This document shows positions 27,706-37,138 of a stretch of 64,000 nt of DNA, in pieces; positions within the stretch are counted from its first letter, which is position 1, and every line of letters begins with the position of its first letter. A model generated the notes under the pieces. The model worked only from the letters and a program-made list of their open reading frames with translations. It ran no database searches and had not been told where the DNA came from. The DNA is from Streptomyces clavifer (GTDB lineage: Bacteria > Actinomycetota > Actinomycetes > Streptomycetales > Streptomycetaceae): positions 62,001 to 126,000 of the forward strand of contig BMWJ01000010.1 in assembly GCA_014651175.1 (NCBI GenBank). Reading direction: 5' to 3'. The position numbers and the translations under genes were made by a program.

Positions 27706-30486
27706 ATGCAAGCCTCCCTCTCCAGACCAGCAGCGGCGACGGTCCTGGCCATCGCCCTGGCCGCCGTGGGCCTGGGCCCTGCCGCATCCCCGGCGGCAGC
27801 CGCCACCATCCCCGCAGGATCAGGCAGCTACACCGACAGCCGTCCCGCCGGTACCTCCGGTCCCACCACCAACACGGGCGCCCCCGTCACGCCCAAGCTC
27901 ACGGCCGCGGCGAAGGACAAGCCGGTGCCCACGAACGACTGGTGGTCCTCGCTCGCCTACCAGCGCTACGGCGACAACCCGTACTCCACCCCGATGTACG
28001 GGCATCCGCTGACCTATCAGGCGACCTCCGGCGGACTGGAGGTCGGCTACCCGACGACCCCTGCGGTCGTCGGTGACGGCCGGCAGTACGAGTACGCCCA
28101 CAAGGCCGACCTCACCGTCGGCCTCAACGGCCTGAACAGCCCGGACACCAAGGCCGACGCCTGGTCCGACTGGACGGTCACCCCGTACTGGTCCGACGGC
28201 ACCCGCACCCTGCGCACGACCATCGGGCACGGCATGCCCTTCGTGTACGCCAAGGGCTCCGGCGGCGACGCGCGGATCACCACGGCCGGCACCCCCACCG
28301 TCTTCGCGGACAACGGCAACGTCCTCGGCATCACGGTCGCGGGCCACCACTACGCCCTGTTCGCCCCGACCGGCAGCGACTGGAACGTCTCCGGCACGGC
28401 GATCACCGCCGGGCTCGGCGGCAAGGACTACTTCTCGCTGGCCGTGCTGCCGTCCACGGACGCGCTCGCGACCTACCGCAAGTACGCCTTCAGCTTCGTC
28501 ACCGGATCCAAGGTGACCTGGGAGTCCACCGGCGGCACGGTCAAGGCGACCTACGCTCTGACCACGGAGGCCAAGGAGGGCACCGAGCGGGGCACGCTCC
28601 AGGCGCTGTACCGCCACCAGTGGCTGCACACCACCGACGCGCTGACGCCGTACACGTACGTCTCCCCGCGCGGCACGATGAAGGTCCGGGAGTCCGCTTC
28701 CTTCACCACCAGCCAGAAGAACCAGGGCGTGCTGCCCGCCCTGCCCGCCTCCGGCGGGGTCGACAAGGCGCGGCTGACCGGATATCTGAACGAGGTGGCG
28801 AACGCCTCCGACCCGTTCTCCGGGGCGAGTGACACGTACTGGACCGGCAAGGCGCTCGGCCGTCTCGCCCAGCTGGTGCCCGTCGCCGACCAGATCGGTC
28901 AGACCGGCATCCGGGACAAGCTGCTCGGCCTGATGAAGGGCCGCCTCCAGGAGTGGTTCACGGCGGGCGGCGCGAGCGAGTTCAGCTACGACAAGGACTG
29001 GAAGACGCTGACCGGCTACCCGGCCTCGTACGGCAGCGACACCGAGCTCAACGACCACCACTTCCACTACAGCTACTACGTGTACGCGGCGGCGATCGTC
29101 GCCCAGTACGACCAGGCGTGGGCCGCCGACTCCGCCTGGGGCACCATGGTCAAGACCCTGGTGAGGGACACCGCCAACCCCAGCCGCACGGACACCGCGT
29201 ACCCCTTCCTGCGCGGCTTCGACGTGTACGCGGGCCACAGCTGGGCCTCCGGCCACCAGGGCTTCGCGGCCGGCAACAACCAGGAGTCCTCGTCGGAGTC
29301 CATCAACCTGAGCGCGGGTCTCGTCCTGTGGGGCGCCGCGACCGGTGACACCACACTGCGCGACCTCGGCAGCTACCTGCTGACCACCGAGTCGGAAGCG
29401 ATCACGCAGTACTGGTTCGACGCCGACCAGCAGGTCTTCCCGGGCTCCTTCGGGCACGACACGGTCGGCATGGTCTGGGGCAGCGGCGGCGCGTACTCCA
29501 CCTGGTGGACCGCGAACCCGGAGGAGATCCACGGCATCAACGTCCTTCCGGTGACCGGCGGTTCACTTCACCTGGCCCGCGAGAAGGCCGCCATCAAGCG
29601 GAACCTCGCCGAGCTGGTGCGGGAGAACGGCGGACCGGCCGTCGAGTGGCGCGACCTCCTGTGGGAGTTCGAGTCACTGGCCGATCCGGCGGCCGCCAAG
29701 ACCAAGTGGGACGCGGGCAACGGCGGCTACACCCCGGAGCAGGGTGAGTCCAAGGCGCACACCTACCACTGGATCGCCACGCTCGACAGCCTGGGCGCGC
29801 CCGACATGACCGTCAGCGGGAACATCCCGACGTCGGCCGTCTTCACCAAGAACGGCGTCCGCACGTACAGCGCCCACAACCACGGATCCACCGCCCGCAC
29901 CGTCACCTTCTCCGACGGGGCGACCCTCTCCGTGCCGGCCCGCTCCACGGCCACCGGTACGGGTACCGGCGGCGGCGACCCCGACCCCGAGGAGCCGGGT
30001 CCGTCCACCGGGAACACCTTCCGGCTGAAGTCCGGTGGCACCCTCACCACCGCCACGGACGGCGCGGCGGGAGCCGACACCCTGGCCTCGGCCGACGGTG
30101 TCAACCGGGACGGCACGCCGTACAGGGCGACGGTCTACGAGATCAAGAAGGTCGACGGGACACTCGCCGCGGGGGCGTCCACCGCCTTCCGCCTGCGGGT
30201 CGACGCGGGCACGAAGGTGGGCCTCGCCCCGCAGGTCAGGGTCAGCTACGACCTGACCGGTGACGGCACCTTCGACCGGACCGAGACCTACCGCTACTTC
30301 GCGACCGACCCGGTCACGGGGTGGGAGGAGTACACCCAGGCGGTGGGCACCTCGGCGGTGACCGGAAGTCTCGGCAACCTCAAGGGCGGGACGGTCCGCC
30401 TGGAGATCTGGAACGCGCTGGGCAACGGCACGTCCCAGGTGCAGACCGGTACGGACGCGGCGGTCGTGAAGATCCCGTACGTCTGA
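27706..30486 (+). CDS. Secreted GH81 endo-1,3-beta-glucanase
   Basis: The 926-residue protein has a signal peptide ending near Ala33, then a GH81 domain to about residue 745. Diagnostic motifs are the NDHHFHYSYYVYAAA block with Asp450, and AAGNNQESSSESIN with the catalytic-region Glu527 and Glu531. After a Thr/Gly/Pro linker (about 755-770) comes a C-terminal beta-rich domain of about 155 residues that I cannot name; a glucan-binding module is likely. It cleaves internal beta-1,3 bonds in laminarin, curdlan or fungal walls. GAGG sits 7 nt before the ATG, and a LacI-type operator lies just upstream. Confidence 0.93.
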   Translation: MQASLSRPAAATVLAIALAAVGLGPAASPAAAATIPAGSGSYTDSRPAGTSGPTTNTGAPVTPKLTAAAKDKPVPTNDWWSSLAYQRYGDNPYSTPMYGHPLTYQATSGGLEVGYPTTPAVVGDGRQYEYAHKADLTVGLNGLNSPDTKADAWSDWTVTPYWSDGTRTLRTTIGHGMPFVYAKGSGGDARITTAGTPTVFADNGNVLGITVAGHHYALFAPTGSDWNVSGTAITAGLGGKDYFSLAVLPSTDALATYRKYAFSFVTGSKVTWESTGGTVKATYALTTEAKEGTERGTLQALYRHQWLHTTDALTPYTYVSPRGTMKVRESASFTTSQKNQGVLPALPASGGVDKARLTGYLNEVANASDPFSGASDTYWTGKALGRLAQLVPVADQIGQTGIRDKLLGLMKGRLQEWFTAGGASEFSYDKDWKTLTGYPASYGSDTELNDHHFHYSYYVYAAAIVAQYDQAWAADSAWGTMVKTLVRDTANPSRTDTAYPFLRGFDVYAGHSWASGHQGFAAGNNQESSSESINLSAGLVLWGAATGDTTLRDLGSYLLTTESEAITQYWFDADQQVFPGSFGHDTVGMVWGSGGAYSTWWTANPEEIHGINVLPVTGGSLHLAREKAAIKRNLAELVRENGGPAVEWRDLLWEFESLADPAAAKTKWDAGNGGYTPEQGESKAHTYHWIATLDSLGAPDMTVSGNIPTSAVFTKNGVRTYSAHNHGSTARTVTFSDGATLSVPARSTATGTGTGGGDPDPEEPGPSTGNTFRLKSGGTLTTATDGAAGADTLASADGVNRDGTPYRATVYEIKKVDGTLAAGASTAFRLRVDAGTKVGLAPQVRVSYDLTGDGTFDRTETYRYFATDPVTGWEEYTQAVGTSAVTGSLGNLKGGTVRLEIWNALGNGTSQVQTGTDAAVVKIPYV

Positions 30487-30537
30487 TCCTGAACGCGCAC
30501 CTCCGGACACCCCTTCGTGCGGCGGGTCCCGTGCCTC

Positions 30538-31578
30538 TCAGGCCGAGGCCCGCCGTACGAGCGTCGTCGGGGTGATCACCGAGTCCGGCCGGCCGGCCCC
30601 CGTACGGTCCTTCTCCAGGCCGCGCAGCAGCAGCCGGGCCATCAGCCGGCCCTGGCCCTCGATCTCCTGCCGGACGGTGGTCAGCGGCGGATCGGTGGCC
30701 TCGGCCACCGTGTCCATGTCGTCGAATCCCACCAGGGCGACCTGCTCCGGCACCGGGATCCCGCGCTCCCGCAGCACCCGTAGGGCACCCGACGCCATCA
30801 GGTCGTTGGCCGCGAACACCGCGTCCAGATCGGGGCGCCGGTCCAGCAGCTCCGCCATCGCCCGGGCCCCGCTCTCCACGGTGAACGCCCCCTCGGCGAT
30901 CAGCGTCGGGTCCGTCTCCACCAGGATGTCCCGGTAGCCGTCGAGCCGGTCCACGGCCGACGTCTGGTCGGGCGGCCCCCCGATGTACGCGATCCGCTCC
31001 CGCCCCAGCCCCCGCAAGTACTGCACGGCGGCCCTGGCCCCGCCCCGGTTGTCGGCGTCCACGTACTGCACGGCCTGTTCCCCGGGGCCCGCGGTCCAGC
31101 TCGGCCTGCCTCCGTAGACCGTCGGGACCCCGGCCCGCCGGGTGATCGAGGGCAGCGGGTCGTCGGTGTGCAGCGAGAAGGCGAGGGCTCCGTCGACATG
31201 GCCGCCGGACAAGTAGCGGGCGATCCGGTCGAAGTCGGCGGGCCCTTCCACGATCAGCAGCACCAGCTGGGTGTCGTGGGCGGCCAGCTCCTTGCTGATG
31301 CCCCGGAGCTGCAGGGAGAAGAACGGGTCCGAGAAGATCCGGATCTCCGGCTCCGCGATGACCACGGCGACGGCTCCGGTCCGCCGGGTGACCAGCGTCC
31401 GGGCAGCGTGGTTCGGGATGTACTGGAGCTCCTCGACCGCCTGGCGCACCCTGTCCACCAGCGGCTTTCGGACCCCGTCACCTCCGTTGACCACCCGGGA
31501 CGCGGTGGCCCGCGAGACCCCTGCCCGCGCCGCGACGGCTTCCAGGGTGGGCCGGGACCCGGGGTGCTGCTCAGGCAA
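30538..31578 (-). CDS. LacI-family repressor of the beta-glucan cluster
   Basis: TTG at 31578 follows GAGGAG with 8-nt spacing and gives 346 aa, the usual LacI length; the longer frame starts in non-protein-like sequence. The N-terminal helix-turn-helix and hinge are in TLEAVAARAGVSRATASRVV and NHAARTLVTRRTGAVAVV, followed by a periplasmic-binding-protein-like effector domain. It is transcribed toward GH81 and has a degenerate copy of the same operator 91 bp upstream of its start, implying autoregulation. It is similar in type to CebR but sits beside a different operator sequence. Confidence 0.92.
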   Translation of the reverse strand: MPEQHPGSRPTLEAVAARAGVSRATASRVVNGGDGVRKPLVDRVRQAVEELQYIPNHAARTLVTRRTGAVAVVIAEPEIRIFSDPFFSLQLRGISKELAAHDTQLVLLIVEGPADFDRIARYLSGGHVDGALAFSLHTDDPLPSITRRAGVPTVYGGRPSWTAGPGEQAVQYVDADNRGGARAAVQYLRGLGRERIAYIGGPPDQTSAVDRLDGYRDILVETDPTLIAEGAFTVESGARAMAELLDRRPDLDAVFAANDLMASGALRVLRERGIPVPEQVALVGFDDMDTVAEATDPPLTTVRQEIEGQGRLMARLLLRGLEKDRTGAGRPDSVITPTTLVRRASA

Positions 31579-31668
31579 GGCGGGCGCTCCTCGTTGCGGG
31601 GCGGCGGCACGATGCGTGCGAGGCGCCGCCGGGTCGCGTACAGCGTAACGCCGAGGCCCGGCGTCCGC

Positions 31669-31684
31669 TTGAGAGCGCTTCCAA
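31669..31684. promoter_or_regulatory. LacI-type operator at the regulator gene
   Basis: TTGAGAGCGCTTCCAA matches the cluster operator TTGAGAGCGCTCTCAA at 14 of 16 positions. It lies between the divergent regulator and cellulase genes. Confidence 0.7.
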
Positions 31685-31789
31685 GCAGCTGCGGCACGGG
31701 CTTGTGGGCCGGGCCGCCTCCCGCCGGACATTCTCTGTCATGCCCCTGGCGGAACGATCGATCCGCCTTCACAATCGAGGAGGAGCGAG

Positions 31790-31803
31790 TGGGAGCGCTC
31801 CCA
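31790..31803. promoter_or_regulatory. CebR box upstream of the GH9 cellulase
   Basis: TGGGAGCGCTCCCA is identical to the established CebR operator consensus of Streptomyces. It lies 121 bp before the GH9 start. No cebR gene is clearly in this window. Confidence 0.88.
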
Positions 31804-31924
31804 TGTCTGTCTGTCTGTTCCGTGTCCCTCCCGTCCCGCGCCCGTGTCTCCGGCGTCCCCGAGCCCGGCGCGCCCGACCTCGGCTCCCACGTCACCCGCA
31901 CCCAGTCGACGAAAGGCCCTCCCG

Positions 31925-34582
31925 GTGAATGCCTCACCACTCTCCGCGCGGCCCGCGCCCGCCCGCCCCCGGCACGGGCGGCGCGTGTTCGGGATGTCCG
32001 CCGCCGCCTTACTGTTCGCCGCGGCACTGGCGGTGCCCGGCACGGCCGGTGCCGAGGAAGCCGATCCCGGCCCCGAGCAGATCAGCAACGGGGACTTCAC
32101 CGCCGGCACCGCTCCCTGGTGGTGGACGGCCAACACGTCCGGTGCCGTGTCCGAGGGCCGGCTCTGCGCCGCCGTCCCGGCCGGGACGACCAATCCGTGG
32201 GACGTCATCATCGGCCAGAACGACATCCCGATCGTCGCGGGTGAGAGCTACTCGCTCAGCTACACGGCCACGTCGACCGTGCCCCTCACCGTCCAGACCC
32301 GGGTCCAGGAGGCCACCGCCCCGTACGCCACAGAGCTCGCCACCGCCGATCCGGTCGGGCCGGAACCCGTGACGGTCACCCACTTCTTCACCGCCGCGGC
32401 CGACCGTCCGAACGCCCAGGTCGCCCTGCAGATCGGCGGCGGCGACAGCGCGACCACCTTCTGCCTCGACGACGTGTCGCTGCGCGGCGGTGCCGAGCCG
32501 CCCGTGTACGAGCCGGACACCGGGTCGCCGGTCCGCGTCAACCAGGTCGGATATCTGCCTCACGGCCCCAAGAAGGGCACGGTGGTCACCGATGCCGAGG
32601 CGCCGCTCGCCTGGTCCGTGAAGGCCGCGGACGGCGCGACGGCCGCGACCGGCACGACCGTCCCGCAGGGGGAGGACCCGAGCTCCCGTCTGCGGGTCCA
32701 CACCTTCGACTTCAGTGCGCTCACCACGGCCGGCGACGGCTACACCGTCGAGATCGACGGCCACACCAGTGAGCCGTTCTCGCTGCGCGCCGACCTGTAC
32801 GACAGCCTGCGCTCCGACGCGCTGGCGTACTTCTACCACAACCGCAGCGGCACCCCCATCGACGCGGACCTCGTCGGCGACGCCTACGCGCGCCCGGCCG
32901 GACACATCGGGGTGGCGCCCAACAAGGGGGACAAGGACGTCCCCTGCCAGCCCGGTGTCTGTGACTACCGGCTGGACGTGTCGGGCGGCTGGTACGACGC
33001 GGGCGACCACGGGAAGTACGTGGTCAACGGCGGTATCTCGGTGGCCCAGCTGATGGCCACGTACGAGCGGACCCTGACCGCCGAGGACGCCGAGTCCGCG
33101 GAGCTCGGGGACGGCGCGCTGCGGGTGCCCGAGCGGGGCAACGCCGTCCCGGACATCCTCGACGAGGCGCGCTGGGAGATGGAGTTCCTGATGCGGATGC
33201 AGGTCCCCGCCGGTGAGCCGCTGGCCGGGATGGCCCACCACAAGATGCACGACGCCGCGTGGACGGGTCTGCCGCTGGCCCCGCACCTCGACCCCCAGCA
33301 GCGTGAGCTGCACCCGCCCTCGACGGCCGCCACGCTCAACCTGGCCGCCGCGGCCGCCCAGTGCGCCCGCCTCTACGCCCCGTACGACGCGGACTTCGCG
33401 GACCAGTGCCTGGAGGCCGCCCGGACCGCCTGGGCCGCGGCCGAGGCGCACCCGGACGTCCTGGCCGACCCGAACGACGGCACGGGCGGCGGCGCGTACA
33501 GCGACGGCGACGTCTCGGACGAGTTCTACTGGGCCGCGTCGGAGCTGTTCACCACGACGGGGGAGGCCGCGTTCCGCCAGGCCGTGCTCTCCTCCCCGCT
33601 GCACGGCGACACCGACGCGGTGTTCCCGGCCGGCGGCGGTATCTCCTGGGGCTCCACCGGCGGACTGGGCGTGCTCACGCTGGCCACCGTGCCGAACGCG
33701 CTGACGCCCGCACAGCTCGGTGAGGTCCGCTCCGTCGTCACCACGGCCGCCGACCGCTACGCGAGCCAGTCCCGCGCACAGGTGTACGGGCTCCCGTACG
33801 CACCCAAGGACGAGGACTACGTCTGGGGTTCCAACAGCCAGGTCCTGAACAACATGATCGTGCTGGCCACGGCCCACGACCTGACCGGCGAGGCCGCGTA
33901 CCAGGACGCGGTGCTGAGCGGTGCCGACTACCTCCTCGGCCGCAACCCCCTCAACCAGTCGTACGTCACCGGCTACGGCGAACGGGACTCCCGCAACCAG
34001 CACCACCGCTTCTGGGCGCACCAGAACGACCCGGACCTCCCTCACCCGCCGGCCGGCTCGATCGCGGGCGGCCCCAACCTCACGGCCGTCGCCTCCGGTG
34101 ACCCGGTCGCCGTGGAGAAGCTGGGCGGCTGCGCCCCCGCGATGTGCTACCTCGACGACATCGGCTCCTGGGCCACCAACGAGGTCACCATCAACTGGAA
34201 CGCGCCGCTCGCCTTCATCGCCTCCTATCTGGACGACGCGGGCGACGGACGGCGGAACGCGTCGCGCGGCTGCGAGGTCACCTACACCTCGCATCCCTGG
34301 AGCAGCGGCTCGACGGTCACGGTGAAGCTGAAGAACACCGGCGCGGAGCCCGTCTCGCCCTGGCAGCTGACCTGGCTGCTCCCCGGGGCGCAGGCGGTCA
34401 GCCACACCTGGAGCGCGCAGTTCGACCAGCACGGCAGGACGCTCAGCGCCCGGCCGCTGTCCTGGAACCGGGTGATCGCACCGGGTGCCACGGTCGACTT
34501 CGGCTTCAACACCAAGGCGTCGGGTGCGGCGGCCGACCCCCGCACCTTCAAGCTGAACGGCCGTTCCTGCTCAACGGGTTGA
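31925..34582 (+). CDS. Secreted multidomain GH9 cellulase (CBM4/9-Ig-GH9-CBM2)
   Basis: GTG at 31925 with AAAGG 8 nt upstream gives 885 aa with an RR signal peptide ending near TAGAEE. Domains: N-terminal CBM4/9-like module (about 50-195), Ig-like CelD_N domain (about 205-290, VRVNQVGYLP), GH9 catalytic domain (about 300-775), and CBM2 cellulose-binding domain (783-882, bracketed by Cys783 and Cys882). Catalytic Asp358 and Asp361 lie in GGWYDAGDHGKY and acid Glu753 in TNEVTINWN. It cleaves cellulose outside the cell, probably in a processive or endo mode. The CebR box upstream implies induction by cellobiose. Confidence 0.95.
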   Translation: MNASPLSARPAPARPRHGRRVFGMSAAALLFAAALAVPGTAGAEEADPGPEQISNGDFTAGTAPWWWTANTSGAVSEGRLCAAVPAGTTNPWDVIIGQNDIPIVAGESYSLSYTATSTVPLTVQTRVQEATAPYATELATADPVGPEPVTVTHFFTAAADRPNAQVALQIGGGDSATTFCLDDVSLRGGAEPPVYEPDTGSPVRVNQVGYLPHGPKKGTVVTDAEAPLAWSVKAADGATAATGTTVPQGEDPSSRLRVHTFDFSALTTAGDGYTVEIDGHTSEPFSLRADLYDSLRSDALAYFYHNRSGTPIDADLVGDAYARPAGHIGVAPNKGDKDVPCQPGVCDYRLDVSGGWYDAGDHGKYVVNGGISVAQLMATYERTLTAEDAESAELGDGALRVPERGNAVPDILDEARWEMEFLMRMQVPAGEPLAGMAHHKMHDAAWTGLPLAPHLDPQQRELHPPSTAATLNLAAAAAQCARLYAPYDADFADQCLEAARTAWAAAEAHPDVLADPNDGTGGGAYSDGDVSDEFYWAASELFTTTGEAAFRQAVLSSPLHGDTDAVFPAGGGISWGSTGGLGVLTLATVPNALTPAQLGEVRSVVTTAADRYASQSRAQVYGLPYAPKDEDYVWGSNSQVLNNMIVLATAHDLTGEAAYQDAVLSGADYLLGRNPLNQSYVTGYGERDSRNQHHRFWAHQNDPDLPHPPAGSIAGGPNLTAVASGDPVAVEKLGGCAPAMCYLDDIGSWATNEVTINWNAPLAFIASYLDDAGDGRRNASRGCEVTYTSHPWSSGSTVTVKLKNTGAEPVSPWQLTWLLPGAQAVSHTWSAQFDQHGRTLSARPLSWNRVIAPGATVDFGFNTKASGAAADPRTFKLNGRSCSTG

Positions 34583-34604
34583 TCCGCCCCGCGTGATCAC
34601 GGCA

Positions 34605-34640
34605 GGGTGCGGTGCCCGTCTTCCGGCGGGCACCGCACCC
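34605..34640 (+). terminator. Terminator of the GH9 gene
   Basis: A perfect 14-bp stem (34605-34618 with 34627-34640) and an 8-nt loop follow the GH9 stop by 22 nt. The remaining 250 bp before the next gene show nothing else. Confidence 0.88.
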
Positions 34641-34891
34641 GGGCGTCCCGCCGCAGACGGCCGGCCGCCCGTATTCGGTCGAGTGCTCGGATCCCGCTGC
34701 CCGAGCCCCGGTCGGGGCGGTGCCGCGATCAGGACGGCTGGTCAGGGGACATACCGAGGGTGATCGATGAGTTTCTCCGCGACCGGCGGTCATAGGGGCA
34801 GAGTGGGCGTACCGCAGCCGGTTCGGCCGGCCGCAGTGGGCCGCCCCGACCGGTGAGAACCGAGAACACGAGACACCTGGGAGACCCTTCG

Positions 34892-35464
34892 ATGCGCACC
34901 CTGATCACCACCGCCTTCCTCTCGCTCGACGGCGTGGTCGAGGCCCCGGGCGGCGAGCCCGGCTACCGGAACTCCGGCTGGACCTTCAAGGACGTGGAGT
35001 TCCTTCCCGAGGCCTTCGAGATCAAGGGGCGGGAGCAGGGGGAAGCGACGGCGATGCTGCTCGGCCGGGCCAGCTACGAGGCGTTCAGCCAGGTCTGGCC
35101 GGGCATGGAGGACTTCGCCGGCTACAAGGTCATGCCGAAGTACGTCGTCTCCACGACCCTCTCCGAGGACGACCTGGTCGAGGACTGGGGCCCGACGACG
35201 ATCCTGCGGTCGCTCGACGAGGTGGCCGCGCTGAAGGAGACCGAGGGCGGCCCGATCATCGTCCACGGCAGTGCCTCCCTCAACCGTGCCCTCTCGGACG
35301 CCGGTCTGATCGACCGCTACCACCTGCTCGTCTTCCCGCTCCTGCTCGGCGCGGGCAAGCGGCTCTTCAGCGACACGGACAAGGACACCCAGAAGCTGAA
35401 GCTCGTCGAACACGAGGCGTACGCCAACGGCCTGCAGAAGAACGTCTTCGACGTCGTCCGCTGA
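34892..35464 (+). CDS. Dihydrofolate reductase / RibD C-terminal domain family protein
   Basis: ATG at 34892 has GGGAG with 8-nt spacing. The 190-residue protein starts MRTLITTAFLSLDGVVEAPG and contains MLLGRASYEAF, KYVVSTTL and IIVHGSASLNRAL, the pattern of the RibD-C-like, DHFR-fold NADPH-binding proteins. These are often called dihydrofolate reductases but few have been tested, and riboflavin-type reduction is the other model. It is a lone gene converging on a TetR regulator. Confidence 0.9.
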   Translation: MRTLITTAFLSLDGVVEAPGGEPGYRNSGWTFKDVEFLPEAFEIKGREQGEATAMLLGRASYEAFSQVWPGMEDFAGYKVMPKYVVSTTLSEDDLVEDWGPTTILRSLDEVAALKETEGGPIIVHGSASLNRALSDAGLIDRYHLLVFPLLLGAGKRLFSDTDKDTQKLKLVEHEAYANGLQKNVFDVVR

Positions 35465-35483
35465 CGCGGGGCCCCGTACGCGG

Positions 35484-36125
35484 TCAGCGCCCGTGGATCC
35501 GGTCCAGGTCCAGCTGTACGGGGGACGGCAGGGGGCCGGGGCCGGCGGCCGGTCCGGCCCGGAACGACTGGAGCAGATAGGCGACCAGGCGCCGGGACGC
35601 GGCGGCGGCCTCCTCGCCCGCCCCGGTGGTCGCACCGCAGTTGGCCAGCACCACCAGGATGATGTCGTTCACGTCGAAGTCCTGGCGCAGCTGCCCGGAA
35701 GCCTTGGCCCGCCCCACCAGTCGCGCCAGTGCCTGCTCCGCGCGGGTGCGCTCCTCGGCGTACTCGGTGTGCTCGGGGAACTGGGCGAGGAACGCCTGGG
35801 TGAAGCCCCGCTCCGTCGCCTGCATGAGGCAGACCTGCTCGATGACCGAGCAGAACCCGCGCCAGGGGTCCGGGTCCTCCAGTCCTTCGTACAGTGCCGC
35901 CACGCAGTGTGCGAGCTGCTCGGCGAAGGACTCGCTCACGAGCGCGGCCCGGGTGGGGAACCGCCGGTAGAGCGTGGCGACCCCGACGCCCGCGCGCCGG
36001 GCGATCGTGGCCATCGGCACGTCGATCCCATGGAGGGCGTACGCCTCACGGGCGGCCGTGAGAATGCGTTCGCGGTTCTGCCGGGCGTCCGCGCGGAGCA
36101 CGTTCTGAGAGGTCTGAGCAGGCAT
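35484..36125 (-). CDS. TetR-family repressor, divergent from an oxidoreductase
   Basis: The 213-residue protein (from ATG 36125; a start 9 bp upstream is possible) has the TetR DNA-binding domain RERILTAAREAYALHG then ATIARRAGVGVATLYRRFP. The C-terminal ligand domain is of the SBD-like type with conserved Arg/Phe patterns. It is divergently transcribed from a zinc-independent alcohol dehydrogenase-like gene 60 bp away, which it most likely represses. The inducer is unknown. Confidence 0.93.
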   Translation of the reverse strand: MPAQTSQNVLRADARQNRERILTAAREAYALHGIDVPMATIARRAGVGVATLYRRFPTRAALVSESFAEQLAHCVAALYEGLEDPDPWRGFCSVIEQVCLMQATERGFTQAFLAQFPEHTEYAEERTRAEQALARLVGRAKASGQLRQDFDVNDIILVVLANCGATTGAGEEAAAASRRLVAYLLQSFRAGPAAGPGPLPSPVQLDLDRIHGR

Positions 36126-36139
36126 GTTTCTCACTTCGG

Positions 36140-36175
36140 GCTAAATGGAGAGTGCCATCCGTTTACCCGTTTAGC
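36140..36175. promoter_or_regulatory. Candidate TetR operator in divergent promoter
   Basis: An inverted repeat GCTAAA (36140-36145) and TTTAGC (36170-36175) brackets a second one, ATGG-agagtg-CCAT. The block fills the space between the divergent start codons at 36125 and 36185. Confidence 0.5.
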
Positions 36176-36184
36176 GTGGAAAAC

Positions 36185-37138
36185 ATGAATGACATGCGAG
36201 CAGCGCTCTACGACAGGTACGGCCCTCCCGAGGTGCTGTACGAGGGCAGGGTTCCCGTCCCCGTACCCCGTCCGGGTGAGGTGCTGGTCCGCGTCCACGC
36301 GACGAGCGTCAACGGAGGAGAACTGTACGGCCGGGGCGGCCGTGTACGCCTGGTGACGGGCCGTCGCTTCCCCCAGCGCACGGGGATGGACTTCACCGGC
36401 GAGATCGCCCGGGCCGACGGCGCCGTGACGGGGCTGCGCGAGGGCGACCGGGTGTGGGGGCTCCTGGGACGCCGCTTCGGCAGCGCCGCCGAGTACGTGG
36501 CCGTCCGCCCCCGGCAACTGTCGCACGCCCCGGCGAACCTCGGCCTGATCGAGGCCGCCTCCCTCCCCGCCGGTACGACCGCCATCACCGCGCTGAAGGC
36601 CGAGGCGCGGCTGCAGCCGGGGGAGCGGCTCCTCGTGCGCGGCGCCTCGGGCGGCATCGGCAGCGTCGCCGTACAGCTGGGCAAGGCCCTGGGCGCGCAC
36701 GTCACCGGCCTCGCCGGAAGCGGGAACCTCGACTTCGTCCGGAGCCTGGGGGCCGACGAGGCCTTCAGCTACACGACGACGGGCCCGGCCGACCTCGGTG
36801 CGTTCGACGTCGTCCTGGACACCTTCGGCACCGAACACCGCGCCTTCCGGCGGCTCCTGGCCCCCGGCGGGCGCATGGTCTCCATCGCCTTCGACATGGA
36901 CCACCCGGCCCGGAGCCTCTCCTACCTGCTCGCCTCGACGGTGCACGGCCCGCGCCGGGTCCGCTTCTTCAGCGGCAACCCGAAGCACGACCTGTTCGCC
37001 GAACTGGCCCGGTACGCGGAGAGTGGTGCGATCCGGCCCGTGGTGGACACCGTCCACCCCCTGGCCGACATCGCCACCGCCCACCGGGCACTGGAGGCGG
37101 GCGGTGTGCGGGGCAAGCACGTGATCCGCGTGGTGTGA
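36185..37138 (+). CDS. NAD(P)-dependent alcohol dehydrogenase / quinone oxidoreductase family protein
   Basis: From ATG 36185 (MNDMRAALYDRYGPPEVLY, 317 aa; MRAALYD nine bases on is also possible) this is a medium-chain dehydrogenase/reductase of the zinc-free quinone oxidoreductase type. It has the GroES-like N-terminal domain and the Rossmann motif LLVRGASGGIGSVAVQLGKALGA split around residue 160. Zinc-ligand Cys/His are absent. Members reduce quinones or enones with NADPH. Control by the divergent TetR suggests detoxification of a reactive compound. Confidence 0.9.
   Translation: MNDMRAALYDRYGPPEVLYEGRVPVPVPRPGEVLVRVHATSVNGGELYGRGGRVRLVTGRRFPQRTGMDFTGEIARADGAVTGLREGDRVWGLLGRRFGSAAEYVAVRPRQLSHAPANLGLIEAASLPAGTTAITALKAEARLQPGERLLVRGASGGIGSVAVQLGKALGAHVTGLAGSGNLDFVRSLGADEAFSYTTTGPADLGAFDVVLDTFGTEHRAFRRLLAPGGRMVSIAFDMDHPARSLSYLLASTVHGPRRVRFFSGNPKHDLFAELARYAESGAIRPVVDTVHPLADIATAHRALEAGGVRGKHVIRVV

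Noticed and set aside
30538-31578. Naming the LacI regulator CebR
   Set aside because: The operators at its own cluster differ from the CebR box and it sits with a GH81 gene, so it is treated as a paralogue.
32009-34432. 807-codon minus-strand open frame across the GH9 gene
   Set aside because: Antisense shadow created by third-position GC bias; no recognisable domain.
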